A DNA stretch of 64,000 nt from Deferribacteres bacterium (lineage in GTDB: Bacteria; Zhuqueibacterota; Zhuqueibacteria; Zhuqueibacterales; Geothermadaptataceae): positions 124,001 through 188,000 of the forward strand of contig JACKDF010000004.1 of assembly GCA_020633655.1 (NCBI GenBank), written 5' to 3'. The notes beneath the pieces are model-generated. The model searched no databases and was not told where the DNA came from. It worked only from the letters and a program-made list of their open reading frames with translations. Shown piece by piece: positions 24,629-34,773 of the stretch; position 1 is the stretch's first letter, and every line of letters begins with the position of its first letter. The translations under genes were made by a program, and so were the position numbers.

Positions 24629-27600
24629 GTGCTACGAACTTATTTGACTGCCGTTTTTCTCATTTTTTCATGCATTACGAATGCAACTTCCCTGTCTGCG
24701 CAACACCCTTGGCCAAGCCCTAGAGGGGACGGAAATAATAGTGGACATTCACCTTTAGAAGAGCAAAAGGGACCTGCCACACTTAGACATTACTCTACAC
24801 TACCACTTACTAATGGATCCGATACACCGCTGATTTTGAAAAATGATTCGTTTTTTGTGAAAGCGAATAAATCGACAGGAAATCTATATTATTATACGGC
24901 ACCACTTGAAAATCAAGGGAAACTTATTTCTCCCGAATCTAACTATGCTTTTAATAGTCCGGGATTAGTCCTCGGAGATTCAGTTTATTTTGTGGTCAGC
25001 CAATATGATTCATATAGAATAAATCGCTACGATATACATGGAAATGCTGTTGATTCAACAGTTCAGGATGTCACACAGGGAGGAGAAGTAGTTATCGTTG
25101 GGCTTTTTAACGTTTTGGGATATGATAGTATTGCCGTAATCACACAAAACTCACTTACAATTTTTGATAAATATAATTTGGCTTTTGCTCACACATACAA
25201 ATGGGATAATCCGTGGCAACCTCATCCACAGCAAGCTCATTCCAAGCATGGTATATTAAAAGCCGCTTTTACAACACCCAATGAGCTTATTGTTGGATTA
25301 CAGTATCTTGTAGCACAAATCAGTGGTGATTGGCTTAGAAAAAATCCAGGTAAGAATATAGTACCGAATACCAATGACCATAAATACTTCCAAATTATCA
25401 ATCATGAGAATGAGCAAATCAAGTGGATTATTAAAGATACAAATTCAAATAATTTTTGGATCGGTGGCGATTATCCGGTTTGTAGATTTGCATTCATTGA
25501 CAAACTTGATTCAACTAATTTCATTCATCCTAAAATCAATCAATTTGCCCCATTGGCAATTCATGATGATGCATATCTCATTGCTGCAAGCACAACACCC
25601 AATGTCCCGACCATGCTGTCATTGCATAAAGGTACCCTCGCAATCAAAGACAGTGTCAAATTGCCGAACTCTAATTGGAAATTTACTACGGCGCCAATCG
25701 TAACCAAATCAGATGATAACGGGAAAGAATATATCTATATTACTGTTAGAGAAACAACACAGACAGGCTCTGATTCGTTAGTTCGCTACACAATTAAAGA
25801 CGGTTTTTTCCAGAGCGAGGATAAACATATAATTAATGTGGAAAATCAAATCGATGATGGTGAAAAACCGCTTAGCCTTGCGGTGGATAAAAATAAAAGA
25901 ATATATGTACCAACTTTAGCTGGATTAGAGATATTTTCAGAAAAACAACAGATCAAAAGTTTTACCAAAATTGGCGGCGACAACCAACATACTGGTTGTG
26001 CCGGGATCATACTTGATAACCTTTTGCAGATAAAGGTGATAAATCAGTTTGATGAACCATTTGAAAATCTAAAAATAAATTTTGCTGTAGGTACAAATGA
26101 AGGCCGGTTAGTCAAAAGTGATCAAAAAAATGGTAACATTGTTGTTACAACAAACGAACAAGGTATAGCCGAGGTTGGATGGATCCCCGGTTTTTACGAT
26201 GGACAGCAAACTGTTACGGCTAGTGTCGTCCCTGGGCAGGTCGATTCAAGTCCGCAAGAAACATTTTATGCTATTGTAGATCAGGGGGTGTTGCGCATCA
26301 AACACATGGATAGTTTATACCCACCAAATAGTATTATCAAAGTTGGAACTGTATTTGAAAATAAAGAACATAAATCATCGATTGAGATTTCAAATCAGCA
26401 TGATGGCAGTTGTGTTTTGCCTCGTATTTCAAGTCTTGTAATTAAGGATCCTTCAAAACATAATTTTCGCTTTGATCCTGATAAAATACGAATTGACTAT
26501 CCCGAACCAGATAATTTAGGTCCAAATGGTACTCCTTTACAATTTGATATAATATTTAATACCCAATCTCATGCGGAGACGCAAACATGTGAAATTGAAA
26601 TTGACTTTCTTGATGAAGATGATGTTCCTAATAATAATTTTTTCCTGCAAATAGAAGTTGCGGATACATCTTGTAAGGGCAGGTTTGTCACAGAAACCGA
26701 ATCTCTTATATTTCAAGCTATTCCCCCAGCAACGAGTGTAACAAAGGAAATTGCGTTCCAAAGTAACGAACGCTGCTCGGTTTCCGATTACGAAATAACG
26801 ATATCAGAAGGTTCTCCATTTACAATTGTGTCTCCTAATGAGTGGACTGATGTTCCTTATGAAGGTCTAATAAATGTGCAAATCGAATTCTCCCCCGAAT
26901 CTCAGGGCTTACATGCTGATAGTTTAGTTGTTACTTATAATGATGGTGAAAAGTTTATCATGCCAATTTGGGGTTTGTCGCTTGAAAAACCGCTTTCTTT
27001 CCCCAAAACGACTTTTATTGATACGGAAACTTCGACCATTGAGCTAACAAATGAAAATAGTGACACGGTTTTTTATTTTATTACCCAGCCGTCCAATCCA
27101 GTGTTTGGATTCATAAACGCTGACGATAGTACGATTGCACCTCAGGAAACCGATACGCTCAATTTCACATTTTCACCTCAGGTCGCAATACAATATGCTG
27201 ATAGTTTTACAATAACGCTAAACGGTGAAACATCAACTGTTTATCTTTCAGGACAGGGAGTCGAAGTTTTAAAATTCGAGCCGAATCCGCTTCAGTTTAT
27301 TTCTACATGTGTTGAATTAAAAAGTACATCTTCCTTTAAAGTTTATAACCAAAGTAAACAGGATTTGGCTTCCGATTCAGTAAAGATTTTCGGTGATTCA
27401 TTTTCTGCTGATATTGGTACTGTTGAACTCGCAGGCGGTGAAAATAAGGAGTTTGTTGTTGATTTTTATCCTGCACAGTCTGGTTGGCATGATGGTCGTT
27501 TACAAGTTTTTTATAATGAGAGTCTCAATTCAAATTTGAATCTGCGGGGAGTTGGCGAAACTGCACTGATGGCTACCAACCTTGATTCAGTAGTATTTGA

Positions 27601-29848
27601 AAAAAGGTGCGAAACGACAAGGTTAGAGAAAGAATTAATATTAACCAGATTCGGGAAATGTACACTTGAGTTTAAAAATATATCAATTGAAGGAGAGCAC
27701 TGGTGGGATTTTAAACTCCAACCCAATCCGGATTCATTAGATTTTCCCATATTAATTGAGGATAGTATTTCATTCGAAATAATTTATAAACCAAATAATA
27801 ATTATGTTGCAAGCCGTGCTGAGTTGAAGCTTGAACTGAGTCATGGGGAGAATAAAATCATTCCATTACGCGGAATGAACGAGTTTGATTTGACAGCGCA
27901 TCCAAAACCAGATGAATTTCAAGTCATTCCTGACAAATGGAGTGATAGCAGTTTTGTTGTCCAGTGGCGTAAAAAGGAAGATAATCTTGCAAAGGCTTAT
28001 TTTTACTTCGAAGATGCTGATATAACCTATGATATTCCAAGTGGTTCAATAAAAATTACTGAGGACAATCTATATCAGCGCATTGAAGGTATTATTCCTC
28101 CTGAAGAAGGATTAAATCCATTTAAGTTTTGGTTGGCTGATCAATGCGAAAATGCGGATAGGGATAGCAGTATCTCTGGTGAAATGAAATATGACACAAC
28201 AAACGCAGTAATTCAAGTGGATGCGCCCCCTATCGCTTCAGTTTCTGAATATGTACAAATTAAAATAAAAGCAAGTGACAGTATCTCCGGGATTAAGTCA
28301 GTGCATTATAATAGCTGGCCAGGTGGTACTACAGATTTATTCGACAGAGGGCATCTCATTCAATCATCGGATACGACGGAAACTCTCCCTGCAACTGGCT
28401 TAGTTTATATGATTACAGTAACTGATAATGCAGGGAACCAGAGTGTTGGAAAGAACTCAATTCTTCCAAAAATAGATCAAAATTTTTTTCAAGTTGATTT
28501 GAAAGACTACAGAATTGTATCTACCCCGTTTTATCCCGAAGGTGGCAGGTTTCTTGATGAAATAAAACTGACTAATGGTGAGAATCCAAGAAATAAAAAT
28601 GAATTTCATGTCTGGCAAATAACTTCACAATCCGCAATGGCATCTAATCCATTCGGTGATTTTACATTTTCTGACAGCCTGTCTCCAGGGCAGGCAATTC
28701 TGATTCGAACAAAAAGCGCGACAAATATAAATGTGAAACCAGGGGCAAGAGTAGCAATCCACAATGTATTTCAGATCCCTTTGCATCCGGGGTGGAATCT
28801 TATTGGAAATCCGTTTCTATTCAAAATGCATATCCAAAATATCCGACCCATTGAGTTGGTAAATCAAACTTTTAAGCTCAGAAAGGGTTTTGATAAGCCT
28901 GGAGCTGGACATCGCATAGACCAATTTGACGGTTTATTACTGTGGGCTTTTCCAGATGATACATTGCTGAGTTTCTTACCGGATTCTAATAAAGTTGATA
29001 GTACATTGGCAGGCTTTTTAGTGAATCCTACAAATACTGACACCACTTATATAGGTTTTTCTGCGGATACCACCCAATATAATTTAGCGATAACAGCTGT
29101 TTCCGGGGATCATTCCGACACAATATTTTTAGGTTTAAAAGATGATTCAAAAACAGAATGGGATCCATATGATATGATTGATCCGCCTTCTTTAAACAGT
29201 ACGGTTCAAATCTATTTTGATCATTTGGAATGGGTAGGTCATGAAGGTAATTATTCACAGGATATCCATAGATTTCCCATCGAAAATACTGGGCAATGGC
29301 GATTTAAAATATTTTCCAAAGAAAACGTTGGTAAATTGCATCTCAAATTCAAAGCTAGCCCAGACCTGCTAAATGAATTTCGTATTCAATTATTTAGTAA
29401 TCAGGACAATTCTACTTATACGACAATACCCAGTATCGAATATGTTTATAATTGTACTCCATTGGAAATTCAACAATCAACTCAATCAGCACTTTCGTTC
29501 ATCATCATACTCGATGAGGAATCGCAAAAGAAAAGTGCTAAACAACATAAACAAAACATTGAGGCTGATGCTGTGACGTTTAGCAGTTATCCAAATCCGT
29601 TTGAATCAGTAACATCCTTTCGAATACAAATACAAAATGAAATGTTTCTGTCCTTGCAAATCCATGATTTAAATGGAAGATTAATTCGTTCATTTTTTGA
29701 TAAAAAATATTTTTCTTCAGGAGTTCATGACAGCCTTTGGGATGGGCGCGACTCTCATGGCATGATGGTATCAAGTGGGATATATATGGCTCGGTTAATA
29801 ACCGAGAAAAATCAGGTTTTTGTACAGAAGATAACACATATAAAATGA
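24629..29848 (+). CDS. Giant multidomain secreted protein with T9SS-like C-terminal sorting domain
   Basis: A 1,739-residue secreted protein. After a signal peptide (to about residue 25) comes a region to about 455 that opens like a quinoprotein/PQQ-type beta-propeller (WPSPRGDGNNSGHS). An invasin-like Ig domain follows (about 465-540, with TTNEQGIAEVGW). Next are several Ig-like modules of the ASPM-SPD2-Hydin/choice-of-anchor-D type (about 590-1110, for example PQETDTLNFTFSPQ), then an FN3-like stretch (about 1125-1280). A region with PLHPGWNLIGNPF precedes the C-terminal 90 residues, which begin SSYPNPFESVTSFRI and end SSGIYMARLITEKNQVFVQKI, a T9SS type A/FlgD-like sorting domain. Start is GTG 24629, eight bases after GAGGG. 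It is probably displayed on or released from the cell surface; no catalytic site is seen. Confidence 0.8.
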   Translation: MLRTYLTAVFLIFSCITNATSLSAQHPWPSPRGDGNNSGHSPLEEQKGPATLRHYSTLPLTNGSDTPLILKNDSFFVKANKSTGNLYYYTAPLENQGKLISPESNYAFNSPGLVLGDSVYFVVSQYDSYRINRYDIHGNAVDSTVQDVTQGGEVVIVGLFNVLGYDSIAVITQNSLTIFDKYNLAFAHTYKWDNPWQPHPQQAHSKHGILKAAFTTPNELIVGLQYLVAQISGDWLRKNPGKNIVPNTNDHKYFQIINHENEQIKWIIKDTNSNNFWIGGDYPVCRFAFIDKLDSTNFIHPKINQFAPLAIHDDAYLIAASTTPNVPTMLSLHKGTLAIKDSVKLPNSNWKFTTAPIVTKSDDNGKEYIYITVRETTQTGSDSLVRYTIKDGFFQSEDKHIINVENQIDDGEKPLSLAVDKNKRIYVPTLAGLEIFSEKQQIKSFTKIGGDNQHTGCAGIILDNLLQIKVINQFDEPFENLKINFAVGTNEGRLVKSDQKNGNIVVTTNEQGIAEVGWIPGFYDGQQTVTASVVPGQVDSSPQETFYAIVDQGVLRIKHMDSLYPPNSIIKVGTVFENKEHKSSIEISNQHDGSCVLPRISSLVIKDPSKHNFRFDPDKIRIDYPEPDNLGPNGTPLQFDIIFNTQSHAETQTCEIEIDFLDEDDVPNNNFFLQIEVADTSCKGRFVTETESLIFQAIPPATSVTKEIAFQSNERCSVSDYEITISEGSPFTIVSPNEWTDVPYEGLINVQIEFSPESQGLHADSLVVTYNDGEKFIMPIWGLSLEKPLSFPKTTFIDTETSTIELTNENSDTVFYFITQPSNPVFGFINADDSTIAPQETDTLNFTFSPQVAIQYADSFTITLNGETSTVYLSGQGVEVLKFEPNPLQFISTCVELKSTSSFKVYNQSKQDLASDSVKIFGDSFSADIGTVELAGGENKEFVVDFYPAQSGWHDGRLQVFYNESLNSNLNLRGVGETALMATNLDSVVFEKRCETTRLEKELILTRFGKCTLEFKNISIEGEHWWDFKLQPNPDSLDFPILIEDSISFEIIYKPNNNYVASRAELKLELSHGENKIIPLRGMNEFDLTAHPKPDEFQVIPDKWSDSSFVVQWRKKEDNLAKAYFYFEDADITYDIPSGSIKITEDNLYQRIEGIIPPEEGLNPFKFWLADQCENADRDSSISGEMKYDTTNAVIQVDAPPIASVSEYVQIKIKASDSISGIKSVHYNSWPGGTTDLFDRGHLIQSSDTTETLPATGLVYMITVTDNAGNQSVGKNSILPKIDQNFFQVDLKDYRIVSTPFYPEGGRFLDEIKLTNGENPRNKNEFHVWQITSQSAMASNPFGDFTFSDSLSPGQAILIRTKSATNINVKPGARVAIHNVFQIPLHPGWNLIGNPFLFKMHIQNIRPIELVNQTFKLRKGFDKPGAGHRIDQFDGLLLWAFPDDTLLSFLPDSNKVDSTLAGFLVNPTNTDTTYIGFSADTTQYNLAITAVSGDHSDTIFLGLKDDSKTEWDPYDMIDPPSLNSTVQIYFDHLEWVGHEGNYSQDIHRFPIENTGQWRFKIFSKENVGKLHLKFKASPDLLNEFRIQLFSNQDNSTYTTIPSIEYVYNCTPLEIQQSTQSALSFIIILDEESQKKSAKQHKQNIEADAVTFSSYPNPFESVTSFRIQIQNEMFLSLQIHDLNGRLIRSFFDKKYFSSGVHDSLWDGRDSHGMMVSSGIYMARLITEKNQVFVQKITHIK

Positions 29849-29998
29849 TAAAAAATAAAAACAAAGTATGTTTTGCCGTGAGATAAATATATAGTATTCG
29901 AAGGTAGACTTAATCTCGATTTCTAATCGAAAATATCATGAAATCAGTAAAATAAAATTAGTTTTTTGTTAATCTATGACCAATTAATTTTTACTTAT

Positions 29999-30931
29999 TT
30001 ACTCCCAATCCCCCAATTTCCTCACATCGACGCTCATTTCGCCATTTTTGCCCAATTCAAACAGGTTGACAAATTTCTTGCCCCATACAATTTCATCCCA
30101 TTGATAGGACGATCGGGTATGTACGGTAGTCGAGAAAGTCTCATCGAAGGCGCTGAGCAGGATGAGAACTTCGGCTTCGGATTCCGCAACGTCGGTTGCG
30201 TTTAAGCCTTGCAATGGACTGGTTTCATTGATTGGATGCACGATTGTCCATGTTAATGGGAAAAAAGCAACCTGATCTCGTTCCAGTTCCAGATTATGAA
30301 ATTGCCGTTTACGATTACCGTGTGCATCCACTTCAAAACGGCTCAGAATTAGCCGGACGGACAAGTCAACAAGCTGATTGCGGCGTGCGTTGCTTATGCG
30401 AAACATAAGACCGGTTATGCCCTTGTAAGGTGAAACGAGAGCATTTTCACTGAATAAAATTTCGGCAGTTGGGCGTGAGAAACGGGCAAACAGCAAACCT
30501 GTAGCAAGAGCAAAACCCAAAAGGCCGGCAAAGGATTCCGCTGTTGCGATTAGATTTGCCAGTGTTGTTACAGGGGTAATATGACCATAACCAACTGTCG
30601 TAAAGGTCTGCACACTGAAAAAGAAAATTTCCAGAAACCTGCCTGGTAAAGATACCGAGTGAATACCGCTTAGTGCTTCATGGCCAGCAAGCATATAGAG
30701 TGCAGCAAATAGAAGATTGATACCAAGGTATGCCACGATGAGTGTGATGTGGAAGATGCCCCAATGCATCGCGATAAGCGTATGATACGTGTTCAGGAAT
30801 TTAGCAAAGGGAAGGCCTGTCCGAGTTACATTGAATGATCCATCGCGATTTAGAAGTCTTGCACGACTTTGCTGCGAAACCGTTGTGCCAAATCCCAAAT
30901 CCTGATTTTTGTCAAGAATTTTATCCAGCAT
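29999..30931 (-). CDS. Inward-rectifier-type potassium channel (KirBac-like)
   Basis: A 310-residue inner-membrane channel. Two transmembrane helices (about 58-80 and 127-150) flank a pore helix and the selectivity filter TVGYG at 112-116. The C-terminal 155 residues form the cytoplasmic immunoglobulin-like Kir domain (ISNARRNQLVDLSVRLIL, FPLTWTIVHPINETSPL, YQWDEIVWGKKF). The N-terminus has the amphipathic slide-helix region before TM1. Length and motif order match KirBac channels. It is a monocistronic gene without evident functional partners. Confidence 0.92.
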   Translation of the reverse strand: MLDKILDKNQDLGFGTTVSQQSRARLLNRDGSFNVTRTGLPFAKFLNTYHTLIAMHWGIFHITLIVAYLGINLLFAALYMLAGHEALSGIHSVSLPGRFLEIFFFSVQTFTTVGYGHITPVTTLANLIATAESFAGLLGFALATGLLFARFSRPTAEILFSENALVSPYKGITGLMFRISNARRNQLVDLSVRLILSRFEVDAHGNRKRQFHNLELERDQVAFFPLTWTIVHPINETSPLQGLNATDVAESEAEVLILLSAFDETFSTTVHTRSSYQWDEIVWGKKFVNLFELGKNGEMSVDVRKLGDWE

Positions 30932-31076
30932 ATGTTATCCCGATTTAAAATTTTCTCATCCTGGTTCGGAAATTACAATTTCATTTAGACCAATCAAAAT
31001 AAATAATGGGCGACATTAGAAAAATTTGATTGTAGTTGGATAATACGAGGGAAGATAATTGGGGAGATGATTCGGA

Positions 31077-32063
31077 TCATCTTTGGCTGTATTTTTGAAC
31101 AATTTCCTCGGTTGTTATCCCAATGGGGCCTGTTAATATACTCCCATTGTGGGACGGGGTACAAATCCGTAAGGCTAAAGTATTCAATTTGTCATATTGA
31201 ATGAGATCTGGCGGGATTGCAAAATACTGCCACGGGGAAGCATTGAGATTTTGCGAGGCTTTGTTTGCTTTTTGTCCTTCGAGTACAGCGCTGATGAGCT
31301 CCCCATTGAAGTAAACTTTTTCACATTCGGTCTTCTGGCCAGTGATGAAAACAAGTTTGCGATTGGCTAATCTCGAAGGTATGAGGATCTGTTTTCTGTA
31401 CCATGCAACTTCATCCGGAGATTGCTTCGATTTTAAGTCCATTTCTTTGGAAACAGTAATCTGTTCCCATGCATTGTCCAGGATGATTGTGTTGCGCCAG
31501 TGACTCGAATCTCCACGCGAGAATTTCCACTTGCCTGAACAATCCACTTTAAGTTCAAGCTCATGGGGCATGTAGTAAATCCCAAGCGGGCCTTCGTAAA
31601 TTCCGCCACTGATATGATAATCATAGATTCGGATAGCTATCAGATTATTTTCTGCGGGTTTGAGTAAATTGGCCGGTAATTTATAGATTCGAACCTGATC
31701 CCATGCAGTTTTGTAATTTGGTGGGAATTGACCTGAAAATCCGATTTTTTCGCCGTTAAGATAGACCTCATCAACATCATCGATACGGCCGAGTTTGAGG
31801 TAGAGATCTTCAAGTTTGATGTCTTCCGGAACCTGAAACCAGGTGCGGTACCAGGCGTAGCCATCATAACCGGGAAATCCCACATTTTCCCAGGGCGCCG
31901 GCACTTTAATAAAAGTCCAGTTGGAATCATCGTGGTCGGGGAGAGCAAATACGGGTTTATCACCAATTTCAAAGCGCCATTGCGATGCAAGTTTGATTAT
32001 TGGTTGCTGATTTTCCTGAATTAGGCCGAGGGACAAAAATAAGTAAAGGAACGGCTTTATCAA
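31077..32063 (-). CDS. GH2-like sugar-binding jelly-roll protein without catalytic domain
   Basis: A 328-residue, probably exported protein; the N-terminal hydrophobic segment (MIKPFLYLFLSLGLI) is short for a signal peptide. It contains two tandem galactose-binding-like jelly-roll domains like the N-terminal sugar-binding domain of GH2 enzymes: about 25-165 (WRFEIGDK, WYRTWFQVP, VDEVYLNGEKIG, NNLIAIRIYDY) and about 175-318 (GKWKFSRGD, AWYRKQILIPS, EKVYFNGELI, NTLALRIC). The TIM barrel that carries GH2 catalysis is absent, and the frame is closed by a normal stop. It may be a lectin-like binding protein or a remnant of a larger hydrolase; the intact pair of domains favours the former. Confidence 0.65.
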   Translation of the reverse strand: MIKPFLYLFLSLGLIQENQQPIIKLASQWRFEIGDKPVFALPDHDDSNWTFIKVPAPWENVGFPGYDGYAWYRTWFQVPEDIKLEDLYLKLGRIDDVDEVYLNGEKIGFSGQFPPNYKTAWDQVRIYKLPANLLKPAENNLIAIRIYDYHISGGIYEGPLGIYYMPHELELKVDCSGKWKFSRGDSSHWRNTIILDNAWEQITVSKEMDLKSKQSPDEVAWYRKQILIPSRLANRKLVFITGQKTECEKVYFNGELISAVLEGQKANKASQNLNASPWQYFAIPPDLIQYDKLNTLALRICTPSHNGSILTGPIGITTEEIVQKYSQR

Positions 32064-32300
32064 TTTTAATCCAATTTGCTTGGGGGATCAAAGCGTTTTG
32101 CTCAAATTATGTTTAATGATACACATATGTTTAAATATAAGTGTCAATAACTGTACGATTTCATGTAATGAAATGTAAAAAAACCGGAAGGATTTATGAT
32201 GGGATAAAGTCGAATTTATGGAGCAAATCGCAACTCAGTGCCGTTCATCTGCGTTAGCTCTTGTTGATATTGTCCTACGTGTTTTATGTTTGCTAATTTC

Positions 32301-32984
32301 CTACTCAAGCAGTTTGTAACCGATGCCATAAATCGTTAAAATATGTTCCGGGTTTGCCGGATCTTTTTCAATTTTTTTACGGATTTTCGCTATAAAATTA
32401 TCCACTGTGCGGGAAGTCGGGTAGATTTCATAGCCCCACACTTTGTTTAATAGCTCGTCTCTGCTAACGACTTCATTTTTATGCTGGAAAAGGAATTTTA
32501 AAATTTCGAATTCTTTATACGAGAGATCGACTTTTGAATTTGAACTCTTTGCTTTGTAATTCTCAAAATCGATTTCAAGTTCACCAATTTTTATCGATTT
32601 CAGGTCGGTATGCGTATTTTCGGGATATCGGCGAAGAACAGCTTTAACGCGGGCAAGCAATTCCCGAACGCTAAACGGTTTTGTTATGTAATCATCCGCA
32701 CCGAGTTCCAAACCACGCACTTTGTCGATTTCCTGCTGTCTTGCTGTGAGCATTATAATTGGGGTTTTATCACCCGTTTTGCGAAGTTCCTTACATACAT
32801 CAAAGCCCGATTTTTCAGGGAGCATCACATCCAAAATAATCAGATTATAGGTATTGGAAAGTGCCATATCCAGACCTGTTTTGCCATTGTTTGCTATGTG
32901 TATATCGTGTCCGTCAAATTCAAATGTATCTTTTAAACCCGAGGCCATTTCTGCTTCGTCTTCAATGATCAATATTGCGGCCAT
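32301..32984 (-). CDS. OmpR/PhoB-family response regulator
   Basis: A 227-residue DNA-binding response regulator. The receiver is complete: acidic pair Glu8/Asp9 (IIEDE), phospho-acceptor Asp52 (LIILDVMLP), Thr in IIMLTAR and Lys in YITKPFS. The C-terminal winged helix (SYKEFEILKFLFQHKNE, SRTVDNFIAKIRKKI, TIYGIGYKLL) is typical of PhoB-type activators. The start at 32984 is preferred to an ATG four codons upstream because receiver homology begins there. It overlaps the end of the histidine kinase gene by about 23 bases, so the two form a translationally coupled pair. Target genes are not evident. Confidence 0.93.
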   Translation of the reverse strand: MAAILIIEDEAEMASGLKDTFEFDGHDIHIANNGKTGLDMALSNTYNLIILDVMLPEKSGFDVCKELRKTGDKTPIIMLTARQQEIDKVRGLELGADDYITKPFSVRELLARVKAVLRRYPENTHTDLKSIKIGELEIDFENYKAKSSNSKVDLSYKEFEILKFLFQHKNEVVSRDELLNKVWGYEIYPTSRTVDNFIAKIRKKIEKDPANPEHILTIYGIGYKLLE

Positions 32985-34602
32985 TTTGTGCTCCATTTTT
33001 TAAATCTATTGGAAATATAAGTGAAAAAGTACTCCCTTCACCGACCTTACTTTTCACTGTAACTTGCCCTCTGTGCTGTACCATAATATTTTTAACGAGG
33101 GTTAAACCCAAACCACTGCCCTTTGTCGTGTGTACAAGGCTGTTTTCAACACGGTAAAATTTGTTAAAAACTTTTTGCTGCTCACTAACAGGTATACCGA
33201 GTCCGAAATCCTGCACTGATAAAATGACGGCGCTGTCCTTTTGTTGCAGTGTTATATTGATGTTTTTGTTTCCGTTGGAATATTTTATTGCATTGTCAAT
33301 CAAATTAACTACGGCCTGCTTTACTGCTTCCGCATCCAGGAGAACCCGGGGAAGATTGAGCTCGAGGTTGTTGTTGATTTTGAATCCTTTTTGACTGACA
33401 TGGTACTGATAAAAATCGAGAATGTCCATTATGAGCATTCGAATATTGGTTGGTTTCAAAGAATAGGTTTTTCTTTTCGATTCAATTTTTGAGAAATCGA
33501 GAATATTGTTAATGAGTTGCGTGAGTCTCGTGCTTTCCGCCATGATTGTCTTGTAATAATGCTGTTTTTTCTCTTCAGAACGTACTCTGCCCATCTCCAT
33601 AAGTTCCGCAAACATGCGTATGAGAGCAAGAGGGGTACGAAGTTCATGCGAAACATTGGCCACAAAGTCTTTCTCTTTTTGCGCCAGTAGCATCTCGAGG
33701 TAGACATAACGAATAATATAAAAAATACTGCTCAAAAGTATGATATTTATAATGGTTAAAAAGATAATGTTTGTGCGTGTTTGCACGTGGGTAAATTCAT
33801 CCAGGGTTGTGCCGGCGAGTTTAATTTCCAGTTGTAAACTGGGGATAATCCATAGAGCTTCACTGCGCTCGAAAATATCGGATTCGACATGTTCTGTCGC
33901 ATATATCATTTCACCTGAACTCGTATCGCGCACTGCGAAAATAAAACTGCTTTCCTGCATGGAATTGAATTTCCGCCCAACTATTTCCTCAATAAAAGTT
34001 CGGTCATCGATGAAAATTCCTGCCAGAGTCAGAATTTTATTGGCGTTTTCAATATTGACCAAGGGGAAAAGCAGCAAAGTCTTGTGTGCATTTTCTACTT
34101 TCTGCCATTTTATGATATGTGGATTGACGTACCCTTGAACGGCATGATCCGTCATTGTGAGAATGGCTTGTCGATCCTTTATAATGATTTCCTCAATTTC
34201 GTTTAATGAAGCTGCGCTGAGCTCATTATTTCGTGCAACAGGCAGTGATGCATCCATGAACGTAACATATTGTCCGATATTTGTCCGTAAAAACGCCCCT
34301 TGTATGGATGAGTAGGATTGAACAAAATTTCTTAACGTCTTTCGGACCATTTCCGGCTGGCTCAGAGCTTTCGGCTGCTTTAAAAAGTAACTGGAAAGTT
34401 TGATTACCCAGGAATTAAAATTATCATAGCAATTTTGGTTTACCGCAAAAAGAATTGTGTCCAATTGACGCTGGTAGATGGATTCCAGCAAGGCTTCCTT
34501 TTTGTCCTGTTGAATCACCTCGAAAATAGTGACAGAGAGGACAGGGAGCAATATCGCGAGAAAAAAGGCGAGAATTATTTTGAAGAGTCGTGATTTTTTC
34601 AT
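32962..34602 (-). CDS. Membrane sensor histidine kinase
   Basis: A 546-residue sensor kinase, partner of the overlapping response regulator. A first transmembrane segment lies near residues 6-26, a periplasmic region of about 255 residues follows with no recognised sensor family, and a second transmembrane segment (NIIFLTIINIILLSSIFYIIRYV) comes next. Right after it is the H-box (DFVANVSHELRTPLA) with no HAMP domain between. The ATP-binding domain has N-box NLIDNAIKYSNG, G1 DFGLGIP and G2 GSGLGL. The ATG at 34602 is chosen because the upstream 18 codons lack a membrane-targeting character and MKKSRLFKI begins a normal signal anchor. The stimulus is unknown. Confidence 0.9.
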   Translation of the reverse strand: MKKSRLFKIILAFFLAILLPVLSVTIFEVIQQDKKEALLESIYQRQLDTILFAVNQNCYDNFNSWVIKLSSYFLKQPKALSQPEMVRKTLRNFVQSYSSIQGAFLRTNIGQYVTFMDASLPVARNNELSAASLNEIEEIIIKDRQAILTMTDHAVQGYVNPHIIKWQKVENAHKTLLLFPLVNIENANKILTLAGIFIDDRTFIEEIVGRKFNSMQESSFIFAVRDTSSGEMIYATEHVESDIFERSEALWIIPSLQLEIKLAGTTLDEFTHVQTRTNIIFLTIINIILLSSIFYIIRYVYLEMLLAQKEKDFVANVSHELRTPLALIRMFAELMEMGRVRSEEKKQHYYKTIMAESTRLTQLINNILDFSKIESKRKTYSLKPTNIRMLIMDILDFYQYHVSQKGFKINNNLELNLPRVLLDAEAVKQAVVNLIDNAIKYSNGNKNINITLQQKDSAVILSVQDFGLGIPVSEQQKVFNKFYRVENSLVHTTKGSGLGLTLVKNIMVQHRGQVTVKSKVGEGSTFSLIFPIDLKNGAQNGRNIDH

Positions 34603-34773
34603 CCAGAAAGTCTCAGGTTTAAAGCGAATTTTAAATAAAATCGAAGCGAATGGCAAGGAGAAACTCAGGAGTCATTAAAATGGTATCAATTCTCTTTAGA
34701 TTGATTTTTTGAATGCCGATTTGCATGGATTAGGGCAGTTTTCATTTGAGGCGAATTGCAGGAGATAGAGCCA

